This document shows, in pieces, positions 9,477 through 18,677 of a DNA stretch of 64,000 bases. Position numbers and translations under genes: made by a program. How positions within the stretch are numbered: position 1 is the first letter of the stretch; each line of letters opens with the position of its first letter. Source of the DNA: Streptomyces sp. NBC_00271 (GTDB lineage Bacteria > Actinomycetota > Actinomycetes > Streptomycetales > Streptomycetaceae); NCBI RefSeq assembly GCF_036178845.1, contig NZ_CP108070.1:11532001-11596000 (forward strand). The letters are read 5' to 3'. Below the pieces are notes generated by a model, which was not told the DNA's origin, searched no databases, and saw nothing but the letters and a program-made list of their open reading frames with translations.

Positions 9477-10460
9477 TCAGGTGGCTCCTCCGGGCATGGG
9501 TACGACGTTGGTGGTGTCCACGGCCCGACGGACGGCCTTGGCGAGGCTGACAGCATCGCCGACGGCCCAGTAGTGGACGAAGAACAGGCGTGGTTCGTCG
9601 GTGAGGTTGTGGTGGTGCACCTCGACGAGTTTGACGCCACCGTGCCGCAGGGCCATGAGGGCGGGCTGGACCTCCTGGGCGATCATGACTAGGTCACCGC
9701 TGAGGGCGGCCCTTCCGCCGCCGAGCGGCTGGAAGTTGACGGAGGTGGTGGCGCCCAGTCCCGGAGGCAGGATCACAGGGCCGTCGGCGACGGTTTCGCG
9801 GCGGACATAGGTGCACTTGTAGATCTCGCCGTCGGTGGTACCCATGACGCCCATGGCGGCGTCGATCGCGGCGGTGTCCAGGTCGACGGGCGGCGAGGAT
9901 GTGGTGGGTTCGGCGGGCGGAGTGCCGGTGCAGTCGAATGCGGCGCGCAGACCGCGGGCGACGGTGACCGGATCGTGTCCGTGGGCATGCAGATGAACCC
10001 ACCAGACATCCGGCTCGTGGGCGAGCAGGTGCTTGTGGATGGCGGTCTGCATGATCCCGTGCTCCTGCAGGACGTCACCGAAGTGCTGCAGTTCCCGCTC
10101 GGTGACCACGGCGTCGCCCATCAAAAGCGTGCTGTGGTCTGCGTATCGGACGAAGGACACGTGCGAGCCCAGGACGAGCGCGGGGTTGATCCGGATGCCG
10201 CGGGAGAAGACTGTGAGGTCCCGGCGCAGCAAGCCCGTGTGGTACATGAACCGCCTTATGTCACCGGGTCGGCCGAGAGCCTCGCCCACGTCCGCCCAAT
10301 CCGCCAGCTCGGTCATCACCGGTTCGACCAGGGCGCGGTCCTGCGGTCCGGGGGACAGAGCGCGGGCCCCGGCAGGCACACCGGCGAGTACGGGCGCAAG
10401 GGCTGCCGCAGCCAGCACGCGGCGCCGGGAGCGGGTGTCCTGCTGTCGCTCGTTATCCAT
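9477..10460 (-). CDS. DUF1259-domain exported protein (LppY/LpqO-like)
   Basis: 327 residues. AGGAGG sits seven bases before the ATG. The N-terminus is Tat-like (RSRRRVLAAAALAPVLAG) with an ALS-type cleavage region, so export is likely. Two DUF1259 halves follow: one with GSHVSFVRYAD, ELQHFGDVLQEHGI and HLLAHEPDVWWVHLHAHG, the other with NFQPLGGGRAALSGDLVMIA and GGVKLVEVHHHNLTDEPRLFFVHYWA. Both halves end in a His-rich stretch that could bind metal. The family resembles mycobacterial LppY/LpqO lipoproteins of unknown role. It stands alone; an IS21 element follows on the far side of its promoter. Confidence 0.8.
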   Translation of the reverse strand: MDNERQQDTRSRRRVLAAAALAPVLAGVPAGARALSPGPQDRALVEPVMTELADWADVGEALGRPGDIRRFMYHTGLLRRDLTVFSRGIRINPALVLGSHVSFVRYADHSTLLMGDAVVTERELQHFGDVLQEHGIMQTAIHKHLLAHEPDVWWVHLHAHGHDPVTVARGLRAAFDCTGTPPAEPTTSSPPVDLDTAAIDAAMGVMGTTDGEIYKCTYVRRETVADGPVILPPGLGATTSVNFQPLGGGRAALSGDLVMIAQEVQPALMALRHGGVKLVEVHHHNLTDEPRLFFVHYWAVGDAVSLAKAVRRAVDTTNVVPMPGGAT

Positions 10461-10674
10461 GTCCTATGCCTCCTGGCGCGATGGAAGCACAGGAGACCGC
10501 GCGGACCGCTGATCGGCACAGCCACAACCAGCCAGGTGGGCTAACTGACTGCCGCCTATGGACCGCGGCTATGTCGGCGACGGGTGAATCGTGACCCTCT
10601 GACGGCGGATCAAAACTGACCCACTTCGTGGTCTTCTGACCAACCTGATCTTGATCGAAGGTCAGGAGAAGAGG

Positions 10675-11955
10675 GTGATTTCCGTGGAGGACTGGGCAGA
10701 GATCCGCAGGCTGCACCGGGCCGAGCAGATGCCGATCCGGGCGATCGCCCGGCAGCTGGGCATCTCGAAGAACACCGTGAAGCGGGCCCTGGCCACGGAC
10801 CGGCCGCCGGTCTACTCGCGGCCGCCGAAGGGCTCGGCGGTCGACGCGGTCGAGCCGCAGATCCGGGAACTGCTGAAGCAGACCCCGACGATGCCGGCGA
10901 CCGTGATCGCCGAGCGGATCGGCTGGGAGCGCGGGATGACCGTCCTCAAAGAACGCGTACGCGAGCTGCGGCCGGCCTATCTGCCCGTCGATCCGGTCTC
11001 GCGCACGACGTATCAGCCCGGCGAGCTGGCTCAGTGCGACCTGTGGTTCCCGCCCGTCGACATCCCGCTCGGATACGGGCAGAGCGGCCGGCCTCCGGTG
11101 CTCGTGATGGTGTCCGGCTACTCGCGGATCATCGCCGCGCGGATGCTGCCCACCCGCACCACCGGCGACCTGATCGACGGGCACTGGAAGCTTCTGACCG
11201 GCTGGGATGCAGTGCCGCGGATGCTGGTCTGGGACAACGAGGCCGGGATCGGCCGGGGCAAGGTGACCGGGGACTTCGCTGCGTTCGCGGGCCTGCTCGC
11301 CACCCGGATCTATCTCTGCCGGCCTCGCGATCCCGAAGCGAAAGGGCTGGTGGAGAGGGCGAATGGCTATCTGGAGACCAGCTTCCTTCCCGGCCGCACC
11401 TTCACCGGGGCCGATGACTTCAACACCCAGCTGACTGCCTGGCTGGCCGTCGCCAACCGGCGCCAGCACCGCACCCTGGGCGCCCGTCCGGTTGACCGGT
11501 GGGAGGCCGACCGGGCCCAGATGCTCGCCCTGCCGCCGGTCGACCCGCCACGCTGGTGGCGTTTCGCGACCCGCATCGGCCGCGACCACTACATCCGCGT
11601 CGACACCTGCGACTATTCCGTGCACCCCTTGGCCATCGGCAAGAAAGTCCAGGTCCGCACCGACACCGACGAAGTCATCGTCACTCTCACCCCCGGCGGG
11701 GCGGAAGTCGCGCGCCATCCGCGGTGCTGGGCCAAGCAGCAGACCATCACCGACCCGGACCATGCCCGCGCCGCCGCCCTCCTGCGCGGCGACTATCGCC
11801 ACCACCAAGCCTCCCAGGCCCTCGCCGCCCGTGGGCAAAACGCTGCGACAGCCAGTGATCTCGTCGAGGTCGAGCAGCGCCAACTCGACTCCTATGACCG
11901 CATGTTCACCCTCATCGAGGGTGGCGGCGGACACGACGAGCCGGAGGTCTCCTGA
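10675..11955 (+). CDS. istA: IS21 transposase IstA
   Basis: DDE transposase of about 426 residues. The start is GTG 10675 (M-ISVEDWAEIRRLHR) because AGGAG sits six bases upstream; a TTG at 10651 is the alternative. It has an N-terminal HTH (IRAIARQLGISKNTVKRAL) and an rve catalytic core with Asp in QCDLWF, Asp in VWDNEAG and Glu in KGLVERANGY, all intact. A C-terminal Mu-transposase-like beta domain follows (HYIRVDTCDYSVHPLAIG). The stop overlaps the istB start (TGATG), so the two are translationally coupled. Confidence 0.93.
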   Translation: MISVEDWAEIRRLHRAEQMPIRAIARQLGISKNTVKRALATDRPPVYSRPPKGSAVDAVEPQIRELLKQTPTMPATVIAERIGWERGMTVLKERVRELRPAYLPVDPVSRTTYQPGELAQCDLWFPPVDIPLGYGQSGRPPVLVMVSGYSRIIAARMLPTRTTGDLIDGHWKLLTGWDAVPRMLVWDNEAGIGRGKVTGDFAAFAGLLATRIYLCRPRDPEAKGLVERANGYLETSFLPGRTFTGADDFNTQLTAWLAVANRRQHRTLGARPVDRWEADRAQMLALPPVDPPRWWRFATRIGRDHYIRVDTCDYSVHPLAIGKKVQVRTDTDEVIVTLTPGGAEVARHPRCWAKQQTITDPDHARAAALLRGDYRHHQASQALAARGQNAATASDLVEVEQRQLDSYDRMFTLIEGGGGHDEPEVS

Positions 11956-12773
11956 TGCCCGCCACCACCAAGACCGCCGCCGCGGACAAGCCCAGGACGG
12001 GCCGTCAGACCGCCGCCGACCTGTCCTTCCTCGCCCGGGCGATGAAGGCCCCGGCCCTGCTGGACGCTGCCGAGCGGCTGGCCGAACGCGCTTTGAAGGA
12101 GACCTGGACGCACACCGAGTTCCTCGTCGCCTGTCTCCAGCGGGAGGTCTCCGCCCGTGAGTCCCACGGCGGCGAGGCCCGCATCCGCACCGCCCGCTTC
12201 CCCGCGATCAAGACGATCGAGGAACTCGACGTCACCCATCTGCGCGGCATCACTCGCCAACAGCTCGCGCATCTGGGCACGTTGGACTTCATCGCCGCGA
12301 AGGAGAACACCGTCTTTCTGGGACCGCCGGGCACCGGGAAGACGCACCTGGCGATCGGGCTCGCGGTCCGCGCCTGCCAGGCCGGTCACCGGGTCGCGTT
12401 CGCCACTGCCGCCGAGTGGGTCGACCGCCTGGCCGCAGCCCACCACGCCGGACACCTCCAGACCGAGCTCACCAAACTGTCCCGCTATCCGCTGATCGTG
12501 GTCGACGAGGTCGGCTACATCCCCTTCGAAGCCGAGGCCGCGAACCTGTTCTTCCAGCTGGTCTCGAACCGCTATGAGAGAGCGAGCGTGATCGTCACGA
12601 GCAACAAGCCCTTCGGACGCTGGGGCGAGGTCTTCGGCGACGAGACCGTGGCCGCCGCCATGATCGACCGCCTCGTCCACCACGCCGAGGTCCACTCTCT
12701 CAAAGGCGACTCCTACCGCATGCGCGGACGCCAACTGGGACGCGTCCCCACCGCGACACACGACACCGACTGA
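11955..12773 (+). CDS. istB: IS21 helper ATPase IstB
   Basis: AAA+ ATPase (272 residues) that assembles on target DNA and stimulates IstA strand transfer. Walker A is GPPGTGKTHLA (about residues 124-134) and Walker B is LIVVDEVGYIPF. Sensor-type TSNKPFGRWGEVFGD follows. The length is normal and no damage is visible, so together with istA this copy could be active. Its start overlaps the istA stop by one base. Confidence 0.93.
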   Translation: MPATTKTAAADKPRTGRQTAADLSFLARAMKAPALLDAAERLAERALKETWTHTEFLVACLQREVSARESHGGEARIRTARFPAIKTIEELDVTHLRGITRQQLAHLGTLDFIAAKENTVFLGPPGTGKTHLAIGLAVRACQAGHRVAFATAAEWVDRLAAAHHAGHLQTELTKLSRYPLIVVDEVGYIPFEAEAANLFFQLVSNRYERASVIVTSNKPFGRWGEVFGDETVAAAMIDRLVHHAEVHSLKGDSYRMRGRQLGRVPTATHDTD

Positions 12774-12951
12774 ACACCGGCAACCAGACCCGGTGGGTCA
12801 GAACTCGACCGTCCAAACTGGGTCAGGATTCAGCCGCCGCCGACAGGCTATACAGCAGCTCGCCGCGCGAGCCATTGAGGCCATCCCAGCCAGCGTCTGC
12901 CGGACATGCCGTGGCGAAGGGGTCTGCTGCAGGTTTGGGTGACAGGTTCGG

Positions 12952-13397
12952 TCAGGCGGCCTGGAGGGCCGGTGTGGTCATGACGGTCTCGAATTCGACG
13001 GGGGTCAGTCGGCCGAGTGCGGCTTGCCTGCGGCGCCGGTGGTAGGTCCTCTCGATCCAGGTCACGATTGCGATCCGCAGCTCCTCGCGGGTGGCCCACG
13101 AGCGGCGGTTGAGGACGTTCTTCTGCAGCAGGCTGAAGACGGACTCCATGGCCGCGTTGTCGCCGGCTGCCCCGACTCTCCCTATCGAGCCGGCCATCCG
13201 GTGGCGATCGAGGGCGTGGACGAATTTCCGGGACCGGAACTGCGATCCGCGATCGCTGTGCAGGATGCATCCGTCGACGTGTTCGCGCCGGGCCACTGCG
13301 TTGTCCAGGGCGGTCACGGCCAGGCGGGACTTCATCCGGGCGTCGATGGAGTAACCCACGATCCTGTTGCTGAAGACGTGCTTGACCGCACAGAGAT
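12952..13397 (-). pseudogene. IS3 OrfB transposase, C-terminal half
   Basis: Carries the second and third catalytic residues, in LHSDRGSQF and GDNAAMESVFSLLQKN, plus the usual IS3 tail (ERTYHRRRRQAALGRLTP). Left of 13397 the frame reads LCAVKHVFSNRIVGYSI. The N-terminal half is at 16693-17110. Joined at the duplicated AGAGAT, the halves give 858 bases (286 codons) with no shift, reading GKLYLCAVK across the junction. Confidence 0.9.
13392..13397. repeat. Target-site duplication AGAGAT, left copy
   Basis: AGAGAT occurs here and at 16693-16698, directly flanking the nested element. Keeping one copy restores the IS3 orfB frame exactly. Confidence 0.9.
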
Positions 13398-13543
13398 TGG
13401 CTGTGTGCGTGAGTAGCGACACCGTCTGTCGGTCAGCGGCGGCAGCACCCGCTCTTGCCGGGAAGCGGTATCGCTAAGTTTTGACACCACTTGAGTGCTT
13501 GCGGTGGGAGCATCGAAGTGCACCGCGTGGTGAGGGGGCATGG

Positions 13544-15199
13544 ATGCCGCCGAAGTCCAAAGTCGATCTGTACGCGGCGATCCGTCGTGATTCCCGGGCC
13601 GGGCTGTCGAACCGGGCTTTGCAGCACAAGTACGGGGTGGGTTTCCGCACGGTGCAGAAGGCTCTGACCTCGGTCTGGCCGGAGCCGCGCAAGAAACTTC
13701 CGCCGCGCACGACACGGCTGGACCCTTACAAAGGGCTGGTCGATGAGATGCTGCGGGCGGATCTCACCGCGCCGCGGAAACAGCAGCACACCGCGAAGCG
13801 GATCTTCGACCGGCTGGTTGCCGAGCAGGGTGCGGACGACCTCACCTACGGGATCGTGTGCGCGTATGTGGCGGAGCGCCGTGAGGAGATCCGGATCGCG
13901 GCAGGCCGTGGCGTCGCGAAGGTGTTCGTGCCCCAGTCCCACCGGCCGGGAGCCGAGGCCGAGGTCGACTTCGGAGACGTGAAGATCCGTCTGGCCGGCG
14001 AACAGGTCAAGTGCAGCCTCTTCTCCTTTCGCCTGTCGTACTCCGGCAAGGCGGTGCACCGGGTGTCGGCCTCCGGCGGCCAGGAGGCGTTCTTCGAAGG
14101 GCACGTCCACGCTCTTAGCGTGCTGGGCGGGGTGCCGACCGGCAAGGTCCGCTACGACAACCTCAATTCGGCCGTCGCCCAGGTGCTGGGATTCAACCGG
14201 GCCCGGGTGGAGACCGAGCGGTGGACCGCGTTCCGTTCGCATTTCGGTATCGATGTCTTCTACTGCCGGCCCGGCATCGAGGGAGCGCACGAGAAGGGCG
14301 GGGTGGAGGGGCAGATCGGCTACTTCCGCCGCAACCACTTCGTTCCCGTTCCCGAGGTCGGCTCGCTGGCCGAGCTGAACACGATGGTCGACCGCTGGGA
14401 CGAGGAGGACGACGCCCGGCGGATCCGCTCCCGCCCGCGGACGGTCGGTGAGTACTTCGCCGCGGAACGGCCGTTGCTGAAGCCGTTGCCGACCGAGCCG
14501 TTCGAGACGGGCCGGCTGTTCGCACTGCGGGTGGACCGCTACGGCCAGATCAGCGTCCGCACGAACCACTACTCGGTGCCGGTGCGGCTGATCGGGAGAC
14601 GGGTGCGGGTGATGCTGCACGCTTCTGAGCTGGTGGTCTATGACGACGGAGTCGAAGTCGCCCGGCATGAACGGCTGATGACCAAGGCCGGGTCGCGTCT
14701 GGTGCTGGACCACTACCTGGAGGCGCTGGTCCGCAAACCGGGGGCTCTGCCCGGCTCGACCGCGCTGGAACAGGCCCGCTCGGCAGGGAAGTTCACTCCG
14801 GTCCATGACGCGTGGTGGGCGGCGGCCTGCAAGGCCCACGGCGACCGGGACGGCACCCGGGCGTTGATCGAGGTCCTGCTGCTGGGCCGTCACATGCCCC
14901 ACGAACACCTGGTCGCCGGGCTCGCCGCAGCCTTACGGGCGGGAGCGATGACCTCGGACGCGGTCGCGCTGGAGGCCCGCAAAGCGGCGGAGGCCGACGA
15001 CACCCCCGCCCCGGCGGTGCTGCCGGAAGGGCCGGAGGCCGACCGGTTCGGGCAGCCGAAGGTCACGTCCCTGACCGAGCGGAGACTCGCGCACCTCCCA
15101 CCCGACACCCGGCCGCTGCCCTCGGTGGCCGTCTACGACCAGTTACTGCGACGACGCCGACTGGGTGGCCGGCCCCGACCCGAGGGAGAAGAGCCGTGA
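13544..15199 (+). CDS. istA: IS21-type transposase IstA (second type)
   Basis: 551 residues from ATG 13544 (MPPKSKVDLYAAIRRDS), chosen because GAGGGGG lies about six bases upstream. It has an N-terminal HTH (RALQHKYGVGFRTVQKAL) and an integrase core with Asp in AEVDFGDV, Asp in RYDNLNSAV and Glu in KGGVEGQIGYFRRN. A C-terminal domain includes QISVRTNHYSVPVRLIG. It differs strongly from the IstA at 10675, so it belongs to another IS21 subgroup. The stop overlaps the istB start (GTGA). It looks intact. Confidence 0.92.
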   Translation: MPPKSKVDLYAAIRRDSRAGLSNRALQHKYGVGFRTVQKALTSVWPEPRKKLPPRTTRLDPYKGLVDEMLRADLTAPRKQQHTAKRIFDRLVAEQGADDLTYGIVCAYVAERREEIRIAAGRGVAKVFVPQSHRPGAEAEVDFGDVKIRLAGEQVKCSLFSFRLSYSGKAVHRVSASGGQEAFFEGHVHALSVLGGVPTGKVRYDNLNSAVAQVLGFNRARVETERWTAFRSHFGIDVFYCRPGIEGAHEKGGVEGQIGYFRRNHFVPVPEVGSLAELNTMVDRWDEEDDARRIRSRPRTVGEYFAAERPLLKPLPTEPFETGRLFALRVDRYGQISVRTNHYSVPVRLIGRRVRVMLHASELVVYDDGVEVARHERLMTKAGSRLVLDHYLEALVRKPGALPGSTALEQARSAGKFTPVHDAWWAAACKAHGDRDGTRALIEVLLLGRHMPHEHLVAGLAAALRAGAMTSDAVALEARKAAEADDTPAPAVLPEGPEADRFGQPKVTSLTERRLAHLPPDTRPLPSVAVYDQLLRRRRLGGRPRPEGEEP

Positions 15200-15990
15200 C
15201 CGTCAAACGCCACCGTGGCCTGACCGAGCAGGCCGCTGACGCGGCCATCGAGGCATCCTGCAAAGCCCTGCGACTGCCCACGATCCGGGGCCAGTTCACC
15301 GACATCGCCGAGGACGCGGCCAAGAGTCAGATGACCTACCGCGAGTTCCTCGCGGAACTGCTGCTGGCCGAGTGCGACGACCGGGCCCGCCGGCGTTCCG
15401 AGCGCCGGATCAAGGCCGCCTCATTTCCCCGGGAAAAGTCTCTGCGGCAGTTCGATTTCGACGCCAACCCGAACATCGACCCGGCCGTGATCCACACCCT
15501 CGCGTCCTGCGACTGGGTGAAGAAGGGGCTGCCTCTCTGCCTCATAGGAGACTCCGGCACGGGGAAGTCGCACCTGATGATCGCGCTGGGCACCGAGGCC
15601 GCGATGGCCGGCTACCGGGTGAAGTACGTCCTGGCCACCAAGCTGGTCAACGAGCTGGTCGAAGCCGCCGACGAGAAGGTCCGGACCAAGACGATCGCCC
15701 GCTACGGCCGCGTCGATCTCCTCGCAATCGACGAACTCGGATACATGGAACTCGACAAACGCGGCGCCGAGCTGCTGTTCCAAGTACTGACCGAACGGGA
15801 GGAAAAGAACAGCGTCGCCATCGCCTCGAACGAAAGCTTTGGAGGCTGGACAAAAACGTTCACCGATCCCCGGCTCTGCGCGGCCATCGTCGACCGGCTC
15901 ACGTTCGGCGGGAACATCATCGAGACCGGCACCGACTCCTTCCGCCTCGCCCAGACCCGGGCCAGGGCCGAGCAGGCACACATCGACTGA
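15196..15990 (+). CDS. istB: IS21-type helper ATPase IstB (second type)
   Basis: 264-residue AAA+ ATPase starting at GTG 15196, which overlaps the IstA stop. Walker A is IGDSGTGKSHLMIAL and Walker B is DLLAIDELGYMEL. It is followed by ASNESFGGWTKTF and the C-terminal TDSFRLAQTR motif usual in IstB. The length is normal and no lesion is seen. Confidence 0.92.
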   Translation: MTVKRHRGLTEQAADAAIEASCKALRLPTIRGQFTDIAEDAAKSQMTYREFLAELLLAECDDRARRRSERRIKAASFPREKSLRQFDFDANPNIDPAVIHTLASCDWVKKGLPLCLIGDSGTGKSHLMIALGTEAAMAGYRVKYVLATKLVNELVEAADEKVRTKTIARYGRVDLLAIDELGYMELDKRGAELLFQVLTEREEKNSVAIASNESFGGWTKTFTDPRLCAAIVDRLTFGGNIIETGTDSFRLAQTRARAEQAHID

Positions 15991-16095
15991 CCGCAGCACC
16001 CTGAACCGCCCGAAGACTGATCGTTGTCGCCGAGGACTGATGATCAGTATGTTCGTCTCGCCGAAGGTTGGGACGGTGGGGCCTCAGGGGGTTTG

Positions 16096-16575
16096 ATGCT
16101 GGACACGCTGGTGACAACGGCCGCGGGTGCGCTTTCCGCCACAGCGGGCGTGCTGGTCGGCGGCATCGTCACGCGCCGTGCTCAAGATCGTCAGTGGACA
16201 CGTGATCAACAGCTTGCCGCCTACCAGGAGCTGTTCAGCCACTACGCCAAGTTCACGATGGAACTCAGGCGAGCGCATGGTGAACGGCGCGGCTGGGATT
16301 ACGACTGGGGTGAATGGAGCGCAGCCCTGATACGCGTAAGCCTGGTCGCCCCCACGGAAGTTGCGGCCGAAATCGACAACTTCAGCCGCGCCATCAACTC
16401 CTTCCTGGACCAGGTGGAGCGAGGCGAACGCACCCCGCTGCGTGACCCGCTGAGTCCGGAGGAGTTCGAACAGGCCAGGCAGGCATCCGCCCAAGCGCAG
16501 GTGAAGCTGGTCAACGTCATACGACGTTCACTGAGCAGCGATCACAAAGGGCTGCCCTTCGGAATTGGCGGGTAA
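16096..16575 (+). CDS. Membrane-anchored hypothetical protein carried inside the IS21-like element
   Basis: 159 residues. The ATG at 16096 has AGGGGG upstream; a longer frame from 16024 lacks such a site. The N-terminus is one hydrophobic helix (LVTTAAGALSATAGVLVGGIV) followed by basic residues. The rest is a soluble, helical, charged domain (QQLAAYQELFSHYAKFTMELRR; PTEVAAEIDNFSRAINSFLDQ). Similar small membrane-anchored proteins of unknown role are, as I recall, common in Streptomyces. It lies 105 bp after istB and inside the element boundaries, so it travels as cargo. It could also be a host gene captured at the right end. No enzymatic motif is visible. Confidence 0.7.
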   Translation: MLDTLVTTAAGALSATAGVLVGGIVTRRAQDRQWTRDQQLAAYQELFSHYAKFTMELRRAHGERRGWDYDWGEWSAALIRVSLVAPTEVAAEIDNFSRAINSFLDQVERGERTPLRDPLSPEEFEQARQASAQAQVKLVNVIRRSLSSDHKGLPFGIGG

Positions 16576-16577
16576 GA

Positions 16578-16602
16578 CAGCACCCCGCACGGCAGGGTGC
16601 TG
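16578..16602 (+). terminator. Hairpin after the cargo gene
   Basis: CAGCACCC-N9-GGGTGCTG forms a perfect 8-bp stem three bases after the cargo gene stop. There is no strong T-tract (CTAAAAC follows), so termination is plausible but not certain. Confidence 0.5.
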
Positions 16603-16692
16603 CTAAAACTCACCAACATTTTCGACCCCTCTGATGGCGAAGTGGTGTCGAGACTCACCGACATGAGCTGCCAGTCGACATCGACAAAGCCA

Positions 16693-17110
16693 AGAGATAC
16701 AGCTTGCCTTCGGCGGTGGCGTGTTCGGTGATGTCGGCGAGCCACAGCCGGTTCGGGCCGGTCGCGGTGAAGCTGCGGTTCACGAGATCGTCGTGGACCG
16801 GCGGGCCGGCCTTCCTGCCCCGGCCACGCTTCTTGCCGAACACGCTCCACCAGTGGTTGTCCCGGCAGATCCGCCACGCGGTGCGCTCGGCCATGCCCGC
16901 CCCGGCACCACGCGCTTCATCGGCCAGGAAGCGGTAGCCGAATTCCGGGTCGTCGCGGTGAGCATCGAACAGTGCGTTCGCGCGATACGCCTCCTCCAGC
17001 GCGGCGTCGGCCACCGGTTTGTCGAGCCAGCGATAGTAGGGCTGTCTGGCGAGCTTCAGCACCCGGCACGTCACCGTGACGGGCACCCCGTCCACGGCCA
17101 GCTCTTTCAC
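16693..17110 (-). pseudogene. IS3 OrfB transposase, N-terminal half
   Basis: The likely start is GTG 17110, with AAGGAG about ten bases upstream. It contains the HTH_21-type region (FDAHRDDPEFGYRFLADEA, WRICRDNHWWSV) and the first catalytic Asp in NRLWLADITEH. It ends at GKLYL, where the nested element enters, and continues at 13391 on the left. The full triad is present across both halves, so the transposase was intact when interrupted. Confidence 0.9.
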
Positions 17111-17124
17111 GAGCGGGTAGCTCC

Positions 17125-17415
17125 TTATCCCGGCAGATCCGCCTGCGACAGATAGGCCGCGGCCCGGCGCAGGACCTCGTTCTCCTGCTCCAGCAGCTTG
17201 ATCCGCCGACGCGCTTCCCGCAGTTCCGCGCTCTCCTGGCTGGTCACTCCGGGCTTGGACCCGTGGTCGACATCCGCCCGGCGCATCCATTTCCACAACG
17301 TCATCGGGTGGACCCCGAAGTCGGTGGCCACCTGCTCGACCGTCACACCCGGGCCGCGGTTCCTCGCGACTCGCACGACGTCCTGGCGGAACTCTTCCGG
17401 ATAGGGCTTGGGCAC
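17125..17415 (-). CDS. IS3 OrfA
   Basis: 96 residues from GTG 17415 (GGAAGGA upstream). It has an HTH (VEQVATDFGVHPMTLWKWM) followed by a heptad helix (ARRRIKLLEQENEVLRRAAAYL). It stops just before orfB. This part of the element is undamaged, but the partner OrfB is split, so it has no function on its own. Confidence 0.88.
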   Translation of the reverse strand: MPKPYPEEFRQDVVRVARNRGPGVTVEQVATDFGVHPMTLWKWMRRADVDHGSKPGVTSQESAELREARRRIKLLEQENEVLRRAAAYLSQADLPG

Positions 17416-17469
17416 AGCGACATCCTTCCCACCCGCCCCACAGGGCAAGCCAGTTCAGATGTCACCCGA

Positions 17470-18411
17470 TCGTGTCCGCCGGACCGCAGGCCGCCCGAGG
17501 AGCCCGTGACGCGGCTGGCGGCGCGGGTGCGGCGCGCGAACCGGCTCTACCACGCGGCGGAGTACGGGGCCTTGGCGGTCAGGCTCCCGTCGCTGCTCGC
17601 GGACCTCCAGGCGGCGGCCGCGGCGAGCGAGGGGCGTACGCGGCTGCGGGTGCTGCGGCTGCTGGCGGATGCCTACCACCCGGCGTGCACCCTGATGCTC
17701 AAGTCGCTCGGCTACACCGATCTGGCCTTCATCGCGGTCACTCGGGCCAGCGAGGCCATCGCCGAGCTCGAGGACCCGGTCTGCACCGCCCTGAGCGGCT
17801 TCTTCGCGACGCACATCCTCATGGCGGCCGGGAGTCCGCAGCAGGCCCTGTCCAAGGCGACCGCCACGGTGAACCTGCTGGAGCAGCACCTGGCCCTGCC
17901 CCATGCCGAGGCGCTGCTCGGCGAGCTCCACCTGATCTCCGCCACGAGCATCACCAAGGATCCGACCCGGCCAGCTCATGACCGCACCTCCGACGTCCGA
18001 TCGCACCTGGCCGAGGCGGCGCGTCTGGCGGGCAGGACCATGGAGACGCGCGCTTTCCATCTGAACTTCGGTCCGACGAACGTCAAGATCCACCGTGTCA
18101 GCCTCAACGCCGACCTTGGGCACCATGGCGACGCCGTCACGGCGGGCACCGACGTGCACCCCGAGATCATCAAAGCCCCCGGCTGGCAGGCGGCCTACCA
18201 CTCCGATCTGGGGCGTGCCCTTGTCCACGTCCGTGGGCAGGAGTCGACCGCGGCCGAGCGGTTCCTGCGCGCGGAATTAATCGCCCCCCAGCGGGTCCAC
18301 GCCAACGCTCTGATTGGCGACTCCGTCAGTTACCTCCTCGGGAAGCGGCTTCCTGCCCACGTGCAGCGAGACCTTTCCGGTCTGGCGCACCGGATGGGCA
18401 TCAGTCGGTAG
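17470..18411 (+). pseudogene. XRE-family regulator, C-terminal TPR-like part only
   Basis: An all-helical region (RANRLYHAAEYGALAVRLPS; LLADAYHPACTLMLKSLGY; AAGSPQQALSKATATVNLLE) typical of the C-terminal sensor part of Streptomyces XRE/Cro-like regulators. No DNA-binding helix-turn-helix and no start codon lie upstream. The frame begins at the right end of the IS3 element, which evidently replaced the 5' part. The stop at 18411 seems native. The 266 bp to the next gene hold nothing I can identify. Confidence 0.6.
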
Positions 18412-18677
18412 CCCTCGGCGAGTCCGCAGGCGGGAAGCTGTCCGCCCTTCCCCTCGGTACTCGCCGTAGCAGCTCAAAACCCCCGATATTGTGCGCTCCC
18501 TTCATGGGGTTGTCGTCGCGATGCGCAGTGTTCACAGCTGTGAGCAAGCAGGGGGGTGCCTCCGCCTACGGTCAGGCTCCGGCGTTGCGCAGGGTCTCCG
18601 CGCGAAGTCAGGACGCACGACTCCACGGCCTCCGGCTTTCCGGTGCCCGGCTCCGCAGGCGAGAAAGGAAGCTCCGC

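Larger units (their letters stand above)
10585..12832 (+). mobile_element. IS21-family element, apparently complete
   Basis: About 2.25 kb with istA and istB. The ends are imperfect inverted repeats of about 40 bp. The left end reads TGAATCGTGACCCTCTGACG, then GCGGATCAAAACTGACCCAC. The complement of the right end reads TGAATCCTGACCCAGTTTGG, then ACGGTCGAGTTCTGACCCAC. Each end holds TGACCC twice, the multiple-repeat style of IS21. I could not fix a target duplication. The 104 bp between its right end and the next IS (12833-12936) hold no gene I recognise. Confidence 0.85.
13398..16692 (+). mobile_element. IS21-like element with an extra cargo gene, nested in the IS3
   Basis: 3,295 bp. The termini are TGGCTGTGT on the left and the complement of TGGCTTTGT on the right, flanked by the 6-bp duplication AGAGAT. 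Subterminal repeats of the form TGTxxGTGAGTxxCGACACC occur near both ends: 13402-13423 on the left, and the complement at about 16643-16663 on the right. A related copy lies at about 13470-13495. It contains istA, istB and a third gene (16096-16575). Element length and cargo exceed a plain IS21. A 6-bp duplication fits the 4-8 bp known for that family. Confidence 0.85.
12937..17467 (-). mobile_element. IS3-family element, split by a nested insertion
   Basis: The two outer segments are 12937-13397 and 16693-17467, both on the minus strand. They carry the C-terminal half of orfB on the left, and the N-terminal half of orfB plus orfA on the right. Short terminal repeats GGGTGACA (12937-12944) and TGTCACCC (17460-17467) mark the likely ends. 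The middle, 13398-16692, is a different element (see there). The whole sits just upstream of an XRE-TPR gene fragment and probably truncated that gene. Confidence 0.75.

Noticed and set aside
12833..12936. Short stretch between the IS21 and IS3 elements as the missing 5' part of the XRE-TPR gene
   Set aside because: Only 104 bp, with no helix-turn-helix in any frame.
10453..14908. Minus-strand frames of about 490 codons opposite both istA genes
   Set aside because: Pure antisense of intact transposases. No family resemblance.
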